Shown here in pieces: positions 18,358-25,075 of a DNA stretch of 64,000 nucleotides. The stretch's first letter is position 1; every line of letters starts with the position of its first letter. The notes beneath the pieces are model-generated. The model saw only the letters and a list, made by a program, of their open reading frames with translations, did not search any database and was not told the origin of the DNA. The position numbers and the translations under genes are program-made. The stretch comes from Pseudomonas protegens CHA0 (lineage in GTDB: Bacteria > Pseudomonadota > Gammaproteobacteria > Pseudomonadales > Pseudomonadaceae), in NCBI RefSeq assembly GCF_000397205.1, contig NC_021237.1, positions 3,721,001-3,785,000 on the forward strand. Direction: 5' to 3'.

Positions 18358-18414
18358 GTCTTTATGACCAGATAAAGAAGAAGTCATAAAGACCGCCAAC
18401 GCAGTCAATATGAC
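18358..18414 (-). promoter_or_regulatory. Three NorR/FhpR-like activator boxes upstream of ppyR-nnrS
   Basis: Three 11-base words of the form GT-N7-AC lie in 57 bases: GTCTTTATGAC (18358-18368), GTCATAAAGAC (18383-18393) and GTCAATATGAC (18404-18414). Their centres are 25 and 21 bases apart. The third is a longer palindrome, GCAGTCA-ATA-TGACTGC (18401-18417). GT-N7-AC with a GTCA-N3-TGAC core is the known site for NorR-type, NO-sensing sigma-54 activators, which use three such boxes in E. coli norVW. They lie 97-153 bases before ppyR. I could not find a good sigma-54 GG-N10-GC element; the nearest is TGGCA at 18345-18349 on the minus strand, followed by GGT instead of TGC. Confidence 0.6.
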
Positions 18415-18483
18415 TGCATTTTTCCCCGCGGCCCTTTTTCGCCGGCAAGGGCAGACTGCCCCTCTTGAGCCAATCCCCCCTCT

Positions 18484-18578
18484 GCAGGAGCGAGCTTGCT
18501 CGCGATGCATCGGAAAACGCCGCGCACTTCCTGTAGACCCGCGTTATCGTTGACGCCCATCGCGAGCTCGCTCGCTCC
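18484..18578. repeat. REPIN-like inverted pair (GGAGCGAGCTTGCTCGCGA class)
   Basis: An arm at 18484-18507 (core GGAGCGAGCTTGCTCGCGAT) and an inverted copy at 18558-18578 flank about 50 bases, just before the 814-residue membrane protein. This is a well-known Pseudomonas REP class. Its core differs from the other repeats in the window. Confidence 0.75.
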
Positions 18579-18596
18579 CATACAAGGATGTCGCCG

Positions 18597-21041
18597 ATGC
18601 CCGAAGCTTCCTCACCCGCATCCGAAAAGAGCCTGTCACGCCTGTTGCTGGAGTTGCTCTGGCAGTTGGCCGCCCTGCTCATCCCGATCTTCTTCGTCAC
18701 CCTGCTGCCGCCCCCGGCGGCCCTGGGGGTGTTGCTCGGCTGCGCAGCGGCGATGACCCTGGCGGCGCGCCTGGGCTGGCCTAAAACCGCCCGCGGCCTG
18801 GCGCGGCTGATGATCAGCGCCGCGTTCGGCCTGGGCTTCAGCCTGGGCCGGGCCCTGCCGGCCTACTGGGATATCGCCGCCGCCTTCACCAGCATCTTTG
18901 CCGGGCTGGCAGCGGTCAGCCACCTGGAACGCCGCCTGGGGCTGGTGCAGCCGAGCCCCACACCGATCAGCGCCTGGGGCGGCAACGAACCGCAACAGAC
19001 CCCGGAGGGCAAGCCGATCCGGGTGTTCAACCACGGCGAGATCGCCATGGGCGGGCCCACCTGTTGCGACTACCTGTTCCCCGATGGGGTGCTGCTGCAA
19101 GGGCTGGGGTCCTCGGCGCGGTTTTCCAGTGACGGGCGCTACTTCGCCGCGCCGCTGCCTTCCAGGCAACACTGGGGGCTGGCCATCCTCGACCGTGAAC
19201 AGCGCCGCCTGTACCGCTGCAACCGGGAACACTTCTGGGAGCTGGATGCCTTCAGCGCTGACACCCTCAGCGGCCGCCACAGCCCGCTGGTGGACAACGG
19301 CCAGCACCAGGCCAGCCTGAACAGCCTGCTGCAGGAGGCCGAATGCGTCGAACTGGTAGCGGTAGCCGATCTCTGGCTGGAGCCGGGCCAGTGGCTGGAG
19401 GCCCTGGCTCGCCAGGATTTCGAAGAAAGCGCACCCCACGGCAGCCACCGGCTGCACGCCAGCCTGGCGCTGCCGGCCAGCCTCAGGGCCCTGGAGCAAC
19501 CCCTGGAACCCCTGCGCACGCCGCCCTATCGCATAAGCATCGACGGCCAGCCCAGCGGCTTGCTGCTGCGGGCGGACGCACCCCGCATCTGGCGCGACGA
19601 CGGCCGGGCCCTGGCCTGCATCGCCCACGAGCAGGCGCAGCCTGAGGCCGCGTGCTGCTGGCTGTGGCAGGCCGACAAGGGCTGGCGGGCATTGCCCGCG
19701 CCCTGGGTCGCCAGCCATGCAGAACCATCCTTCTACCCTGGCCCGCTGCTCAGCCTGGATCGCCACTGGCTGGGCTACAGCGCATACCTGGACCTGGCCG
19801 AGGCGGACCACGGGCGCTACGGCTATCGCTTGCACAGTACCCACAGCGACAGCGAAACCGGCGTCGGCCATGACCGGCAAGGCTGCCTGCAAGTGGCGCC
19901 ACTGCCGCTGACCCGCACCCAGTTGCTGCAGCCCCTGGACGGCAGCGGGGCCCGGGGCGAAAGCCGGATCCAGTCCCAGCCCCTGCTGGGCGAGCAGCGC
20001 GCGCTGTTCAGCTGGCTGACGGACAACCCCCGGGGCCTGGGTGCCTACCGATGCCAGATCGGCACCTGGCAACTGCCCGGGTGCTGGTTGCTGGACCATC
20101 GGGTTTCCGATTGCCAGCGCTACCTGGCCCTGCTGCCCTGGAGCGAGACCCTGGAGCTGGCCCCCCAGGTGGTGGTGGCGGACCTGCAACAGCAGCGCCT
20201 GATCTACAGCCCGGCACTGCTGGCGGCGCGCCTGCTGGACTTTCGCCAGGGCCGCCTGAGCCTGGCCGTGCTGGTCGGGCGGCTCGACCCGGACCACGTC
20301 AGCAGCCCGCTGCAACGCTTCAACCGGCCGGCGCCCGCACCTGAACACGCCGCGGCGTTCTGCACCGAAGGCCCGGCCTCGCAGCCCTGCTATGAGCGCC
20401 AGGACTGGCTGGTGATCGATGACCAATTGCAGCCCGTGGCGCCCTGGCGCCTGGTGGATCGGCCTCAGGCCGCGGTCGCCGAGGGTGACTTTATCCAGCC
20501 TGCCCCCGATGGCCGCGACGCCGCGTGGCTGTTTGGCAGCGAAACCGAGTACGCCGACAGCTGGCTGCGGGAAACCAGCCCGCGGCTCGGCGGCCACCTG
20601 CTCACCGCCTCCGGCTGTGCAGTAGGCGATCTGGCCCCGTCGCTGATCTGGTCCACCGACGCCCGCTACCTGGCCTTGACCCGGCTCCGGCTCGGCGCCG
20701 GCGACCCGCAGCAGGGCTACCGCGCCTGGCAGTTGCTGCTGCTCGATGTGCAGGAACGCAGCCTGCGCATCGCCCCCGACTGGCTGCGCCACCGCCCGCT
20801 GTTCCAGCACTTCGATGCCCGGGGCCTGGCGCTGCAGCTGTTCGAGCGGGATTGGCAGGCGGCGGACGATCCCGATCCGGGCCGCAGCCTGGAGTGGGCA
20901 CTGGAAGACCTGTTGCGCCTGCCTGCCGAACCCTTGCGTGAACACCAGGGGCTGTGGCTGAGCGCCACCGACTGGCCCCAGGCCCGGGCGTGGCAGGCGC
21001 TGCGCCGCCCGGCGCACCCGGCCTTGCGCGCCGGGGCTTGA
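18597..21041 (+). CDS. Large membrane-anchored protein with propeller-like repeats, function unknown
   Basis: An 814-residue protein that I cannot place in a family. Residues about 15-110 contain three or four hydrophobic segments (LLWQLAALLIPIFFVTLLPPPAALGVLLG and following). The remaining 700 residues are soluble. They show recurring units with an S-x-D-x-R-Y-L/F-A strand, a Trp strand and a 'D-x-x-x-R-x-L' strand. Examples are SSDGRYFAAPL...LAILDREQRRLYRC near 180, SDCQRYLALLPW...VVADLQQQRLIY near 510, and STDARYLALTRL...LLLLDVQERSLRI near 690. This resembles a beta-propeller on a membrane stem. Start chosen at 18597 (AAGGA eight bases upstream). Convergent with the PTS-EAL gene, nine bases apart. 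Confidence 0.8.
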   Translation: MPEASSPASEKSLSRLLLELLWQLAALLIPIFFVTLLPPPAALGVLLGCAAAMTLAARLGWPKTARGLARLMISAAFGLGFSLGRALPAYWDIAAAFTSIFAGLAAVSHLERRLGLVQPSPTPISAWGGNEPQQTPEGKPIRVFNHGEIAMGGPTCCDYLFPDGVLLQGLGSSARFSSDGRYFAAPLPSRQHWGLAILDREQRRLYRCNREHFWELDAFSADTLSGRHSPLVDNGQHQASLNSLLQEAECVELVAVADLWLEPGQWLEALARQDFEESAPHGSHRLHASLALPASLRALEQPLEPLRTPPYRISIDGQPSGLLLRADAPRIWRDDGRALACIAHEQAQPEAACCWLWQADKGWRALPAPWVASHAEPSFYPGPLLSLDRHWLGYSAYLDLAEADHGRYGYRLHSTHSDSETGVGHDRQGCLQVAPLPLTRTQLLQPLDGSGARGESRIQSQPLLGEQRALFSWLTDNPRGLGAYRCQIGTWQLPGCWLLDHRVSDCQRYLALLPWSETLELAPQVVVADLQQQRLIYSPALLAARLLDFRQGRLSLAVLVGRLDPDHVSSPLQRFNRPAPAPEHAAAFCTEGPASQPCYERQDWLVIDDQLQPVAPWRLVDRPQAAVAEGDFIQPAPDGRDAAWLFGSETEYADSWLRETSPRLGGHLLTASGCAVGDLAPSLIWSTDARYLALTRLRLGAGDPQQGYRAWQLLLLDVQERSLRIAPDWLRHRPLFQHFDARGLALQLFERDWQAADDPDPGRSLEWALEDLLRLPAEPLREHQGLWLSATDWPQARAWQALRRPAHPALRAGA

Positions 21042-21050
21042 GCCCCGGGG

Positions 21051-23138
21051 TCAATCGGCCTTCAGTGCCTGGGCGTCCCGCGCGCGCTGGCTGACGAAAC
21101 CGGGGATCTGCTCCCCGGGCAGGGATTTGCTGTAGTACCAGCCCTGGATGGTCAGCTCGGCACTCGATTGCAGGAAATCCAGCTGCTCGCGGGTTTCCAC
21201 CCCTTCCACCACCACTTTGAGCTTGAGGGTTTCGCAAAAACGCAGCAGGCCGTTCAACACCTGGGCGCCCTTGGGTTCACGCTGGGCGAGGACAAAGCTG
21301 CGGTCGATCTTGATCCCGTCCACCGGGAACTGGTGCAGGTAGCTCAGGGCGGAAAAGCCGGTGCCGAAGTCATCGATATAGACCCGGGCGCCCAGCGCAT
21401 GGAGCTTGCCGATCCATTGCTGGGTCAGCAGCGCATCGCCCACCAGGGCATCCTCGGTAATCTCCACCGACACCTGGCCCTGGGCCCGGGCCAGAATCTC
21501 CAGCAGGCGCTGGCCATGTTCCCGGGAGGCCAGGGTGGCGCTGGAGATGTTGATGGTGATGGGCAGCTCGAAGCCGACCTTGCGCCACGCCAGGTGCTGG
21601 CGCACCGCCTGGGACGCCACCCAGAAATCCACCTCGGGCATCAGCTTGGCCTGGCCCAGCCACTGCAGCAGTTCCCAGGGCGACTGCACCTTGCCCTCGC
21701 GGTCACGGGCGCGGATCAGCGCTTCGCAACCGCTGCACAAGCCGCTGTCCTTGATCACCTGGGGCTGATACTCCAGGTGGAAGTCGTAGTCGCTCAACTG
21801 CTGGATACGGGCCAGTTGCAAGGACTGCTGGGCGGCCTGCTGGTAGGACGCCACCATCGGGTCCAGCTCGAACAGCCGGCCCCGCTCCTCCAGGCCATGG
21901 AAGGTGGTGTCGAAGGTTTTCAGGTAGACCTGGGCACTTTGCTCGCCCTGGCGCTGGATACTGCGCACATAGGGCATGTAGATCAGGATGCCGACCCCTA
22001 GCAGCAGCCCTTGCAGCAGCACCGCGCCCCAGTCGCCCTGGGTGCTGAGGTAGGCATTGAGCAGCACCGGCGAGGTAAAGGGCAGGCTCACCAGCGCCGG
22101 GCTCACCCACCCCAGTTGCACCACCAGCAGCGCCAGGCAGGCATTGACCATCGGCACCAGCATGAACGGTACCAGCAGGCGCGGGTTGAGGATGATCGGC
22201 ACACCGAACAACAGCAGTTCGTTGACGTTGAACAGCGACAGCGCCAGGCTCGCCAAGGCCAGCAGACGCATGGAGCGGTTGCGCGAGAAACCAAGGATCG
22301 CCAGCACCAGTGCCAGGGAACCGCCAGAGCCGCCAATGAAGGCAAAGCAGCCCAGCAGGCCGCTGTTCAAGGCATAGCGCAATGGCCGGCCAGCGGCCTG
22401 ATCCGCGGCGTTGAGCGTCACGGCCTGGTCCATCACATCCATCAGCGGCTGCATGGCATGGGCACCATGAATGCCAAAGAACCACAGCAGCGAATTGGTC
22501 GAGGTCAGGAAGATCGCGTTGAGGTAGGGGTTGTCCAGGTTGTCGATATCGATCGGCCGCTCGACGTAGGCAAAATCATGGAACTGCAGCAGCAGTTGCA
22601 ACACGCAGACCAGCACCAAAGAGGTCACCATCCCCGGCAGCACCATGTTGATGGTGCCCTTGAGGTTGTGCCCCACCAGCCCCTCGTCCACCAGCCGGGT
22701 CCAGCGCTGGCGGTGCAGCCGGGCCATCAGCGGCACATTGATCAGGGGCGAGGCGATGGCGATGAACAGCACGAAGGTCGCCGCCGCCCGCGGGTAGTCG
22801 CGCAGCAGGTAGATGGCGATCACCACATGGGACAGGCAGAGGAAGGCCACCGGCAGTTGGGGCAGGCGGTATTTGATTGCCAGCATGTAGCCGATGGACG
22901 CCGCCACCAGCAGGGGAATGATCGAACTGATGCGGTTGTGCAGGCCGGTCAGCAGCTCCACCAATGCTGGCGGCGCACCCAACGCCTGGGCGCACTGGCC
23001 GAGGATCAGCAGCAGCGCCGAGACCAGCAGGCATGGCAGCAGCCACAACAGGCCTTCGCGGATCGAGCGTAATGACTCGGCACCCGCCAGGAGTGCCAGA
23101 CGATGGGTGAAAAACAGCTTGAACCCCACGTTTCGCAT
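21051..23138 (-). CDS. PTS EIIC (cellobiose-type) membrane domain fused to an EAL phosphodiesterase
   Basis: A 695-residue fusion. Residues about 1-415 form a PTS EIIC permease domain of the lactose/cellobiose class, with the markers LLWFFGIHG and FNVNELLLFGVPIILNPRLLVPFML. Residues about 455-690 form an EAL domain with the catalytic set visible: CEALIR (EAL near 471), INISS, VEITED, YIDDFGTGFS, IKIDRSF, VVEGVET and the final QGWYYSK. It should degrade c-di-GMP. No EIIA/EIIB or sugar genes are near, so the EIIC part is more likely a sugar sensor than a transporter. The ATG at 23138 (AAAGGGG upstream) is preferred over the longer start at 23273. Confidence 0.9.
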   Translation of the reverse strand: MRNVGFKLFFTHRLALLAGAESLRSIREGLLWLLPCLLVSALLLILGQCAQALGAPPALVELLTGLHNRISSIIPLLVAASIGYMLAIKYRLPQLPVAFLCLSHVVIAIYLLRDYPRAAATFVLFIAIASPLINVPLMARLHRQRWTRLVDEGLVGHNLKGTINMVLPGMVTSLVLVCVLQLLLQFHDFAYVERPIDIDNLDNPYLNAIFLTSTNSLLWFFGIHGAHAMQPLMDVMDQAVTLNAADQAAGRPLRYALNSGLLGCFAFIGGSGGSLALVLAILGFSRNRSMRLLALASLALSLFNVNELLLFGVPIILNPRLLVPFMLVPMVNACLALLVVQLGWVSPALVSLPFTSPVLLNAYLSTQGDWGAVLLQGLLLGVGILIYMPYVRSIQRQGEQSAQVYLKTFDTTFHGLEERGRLFELDPMVASYQQAAQQSLQLARIQQLSDYDFHLEYQPQVIKDSGLCSGCEALIRARDREGKVQSPWELLQWLGQAKLMPEVDFWVASQAVRQHLAWRKVGFELPITINISSATLASREHGQRLLEILARAQGQVSVEITEDALVGDALLTQQWIGKLHALGARVYIDDFGTGFSALSYLHQFPVDGIKIDRSFVLAQREPKGAQVLNGLLRFCETLKLKVVVEGVETREQLDFLQSSAELTIQGWYYSKSLPGEQIPGFVSQRARDAQALKAD

Positions 23139-23462
23139 AAGCCCCGCCCCTTTGCCGCTGCGCGTCCGATACCCCCCGGACGTTGCCGCCCGCCCCATGG
23201 ATACGCAATGCAGCGCCAGGCCATGACAAGCGAATACCGGCGAAGATACCACTGAAGAAACCCCATTCAGCAAGCACTGAATGGCCCCGATCCCAGTCTT
23301 TTATCGTCCTGTTCACGCCAGGCTTGACTGCCTGCGCGGCCACCCGCTCAAGCACGGTCGATTGCGCCAGGGCGCGGCGATATCGTTTGCAGGGGTCGAT
23401 GGCTTTTGCTTTAATCGCGATCAATTCCCATTTACAACCAGAACGCCAGCGGACACGCCTCC
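23139..23462. other. 324-base gap upstream of the ECF sigma gene
   Basis: This gap separates the minus-strand PTS-EAL gene from the plus-strand sigma factor and should hold both promoters. I see no credible gene. Only the possible Fur site at 23417-23434 stands out. Confidence 0.5.
23417..23434 (+). promoter_or_regulatory. Possible Fur box upstream of the ECF sigma gene
   Basis: GCGATCAATTCCCATTTA resembles the Pseudomonas Fur consensus (ATnATTCnCATT). It lies about 30 bases before the sigma-factor start, where iron repression would be expected. Several positions deviate from consensus, so confidence is low. Confidence 0.35.
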
Positions 23463-23996
23463 TTGCCCTCCACGCCTCTCGCCAGCCCGGACTCGGTCCA
23501 CAGCCTTTACGACGCCCATCACCGCTGGCTCTACGAGTTGTTGCGCCGGCGCCTGAATCACGCCTGGGACGCCGCCGACCTGGCCCACGACATCTTTGTC
23601 CGGGTGCTCAAGCGCCCGCCGGTGCTGCTTGACGAGGTCCACCAGCGTTCCTACCTGGCCACCGTGGCCCGGGGCTTGTGCATCGACCACTGGCGGCGCC
23701 GGCAACTGGAGCAGGCCTGGCTGCAGGCGCTGGCTGCACGCCCGCAGGCGGTGCAACCCTCGGCGGAGCAGCAGGCAATCATTGTCGAGACCCTGTACGA
23801 AGTGGACGCCATGCTCAGCCGCCTGCCGGCCAAGGTGCGCTCGGCCTTCATCCTCGCTCAACTGCACGGCCGGCCCTACCAGGCCATCGCCGATGAGCTG
23901 AGGGTATCGGAGCGCATGGTGAAGAAGTACCTGGCCCAGGCCCTGCTGCATTGCGCGCTGCTGGAGGCCGAACTCGACGGCCTGCTGGTGGACTGA
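23463..23996 (+). CDS. ECF RNA polymerase sigma factor, FecI/iron-starvation type
   Basis: A 177-residue sigma factor with region 2 (LYDAHHRWLYELLRRRLNHAWDAADLAHDIFVRVLKR... then ATVARGLCIDHWRR) and region 4 (LSRLPAKVRSAFILAQLHGRPYQAIADELRVSERMVKKYLAQALLHC). The VSERMVKKYLAQAL helix is typical of FecI-like factors. The only usable start is TTG at 23463, because an in-frame stop sits at 23412 and no ATG or GTG lies between. With the next two genes it forms a cell-surface signalling set in which this factor transcribes the receptor gene. Confidence 0.9.
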   Translation: MPSTPLASPDSVHSLYDAHHRWLYELLRRRLNHAWDAADLAHDIFVRVLKRPPVLLDEVHQRSYLATVARGLCIDHWRRRQLEQAWLQALAARPQAVQPSAEQQAIIVETLYEVDAMLSRLPAKVRSAFILAQLHGRPYQAIADELRVSERMVKKYLAQALLHCALLEAELDGLLVD

Positions 23997-23999
23997 ACC

Positions 24000-24977
24000 A
24001 TGGACCCTCGACCCGGCGGCCGGCTCAGCCACGCCTGCCTGCAACAGGCCGCGCACTGGTACGTGCAACTGCAGGACCAGGGCAGCAGCGACGAACAGCG
24101 TCGCCAGTGGCGGGACTGGTTCGAGCAGAGCGCGGAACACCGCCAGGCCTGGAGCTATGTCGAGCGGGTCAGCCAGCGCCTGCTGCCATTGCAGGAGGCC
24201 AACACCCGCCCATCCGCCAGCCGCGCCCTGAGCGCCGCCCGACGTCCGGCCCTGGCACGGCGCCAGGTGCTCGGTGCACTGCTGCTGGCTGGCCTGGGCT
24301 GGGGCACCTGGCGCAACAGCCCGCTGCCCCAGGCCCTGAGCCGCTGGCGTGCCGACTACGCCACCGGCACCGGGGAAGTCCGCGACACGCTGCTCAGCGA
24401 CGGTACGCGCCTGTGGCTCAATGCCCTGAGCGCGGTGGATGTGCGCTACAGCACCGAGCAGCGGCTGCTGGCGTTGCACCTGGGGGAAATCCTCATCGAC
24501 ACCGCCAAGGACCCGCGCCGGCCATTCCTGGTGCAGACCGAACACGGCCGCCTGCATGCCCTGGGCACGCGCTTCAGCGTGCGCTGCGGCGCCAGCGACA
24601 GCCTGCTCAACGTCTACGCCGGCGCGGTGGAGGTACGCAGCGCCAGTGGCTTGCAGGTGCAGGTGGTGAATGCCGGCCAGCAGCTACGCTTCGATGGCCG
24701 CACCCTGGGGCCGCTGCAGGCCGCCAGTGCCGCCCGCGAAGCCTGGAGCCACGGCCTGCTGCTGGCCGACAACCTGCCCCTGGAGCAACTTCTGGAGGAA
24801 CTGGGGCGCTATCGCAACGGCCACCTGGGTTGCGACCCGGCCATCGCCCAACTGCCGGTGATGGGCTCTTTCCCCTTGCACGACTCCGACCAGGCCCTGG
24901 CCCTGCTGGAAGCGGCGTTGCCGGTGCGGGTCAAGCGCCTGGCGTCCTGGTGGGTGATCCTGGAGCCACGTACCTGA
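24000..24977 (+). CDS. FecR family anti-sigma regulator
   Basis: A 325-residue inner-membrane regulator that passes the receptor signal to the sigma factor. The N-terminal cytosolic DUF4880 part (about 1-65) has QAAHWYVQLQDQGSSDEQRRQWRDWFEQSAEHRQAW. Next comes a single membrane segment (about 87-103). The periplasmic FecR domain contains GEVRDTLLSDGTRLWLNALSAVDVRYS...GEILIDTAKDPRRPFLVQTEHGRLHALGTRFSVR. The segment starts with a twin-arginine (ARRQVLGALLLAG, Arg87-88), which fits the Tat-dependent insertion known for E. coli FecR. It starts three bases after the sigma stop. Confidence 0.92.
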   Translation: MDPRPGGRLSHACLQQAAHWYVQLQDQGSSDEQRRQWRDWFEQSAEHRQAWSYVERVSQRLLPLQEANTRPSASRALSAARRPALARRQVLGALLLAGLGWGTWRNSPLPQALSRWRADYATGTGEVRDTLLSDGTRLWLNALSAVDVRYSTEQRLLALHLGEILIDTAKDPRRPFLVQTEHGRLHALGTRFSVRCGASDSLLNVYAGAVEVRSASGLQVQVVNAGQQLRFDGRTLGPLQAASAAREAWSHGLLLADNLPLEQLLEELGRYRNGHLGCDPAIAQLPVMGSFPLHDSDQALALLEAALPVRVKRLASWWVILEPRT

Positions 24978-25075
24978 AGCCGGAAAACTTTTTTCACCTG
25001 GCAGGTTCCCTTTTTCCGACGCCCTTCGGTTAACCCGGTAACAGTCCTCACATTGCCGACCCACAAGGGAACCCC

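Noticed and set aside
18636..21017. 793-codon antisense frame over the 814-residue membrane protein
   Set aside because: I considered whether it could be the true gene because the sense product is unknown. The sense strand has membrane segments, a ribosome site and normal residue composition; the antisense is Gln/Gly/Val-rich without a ribosome site.
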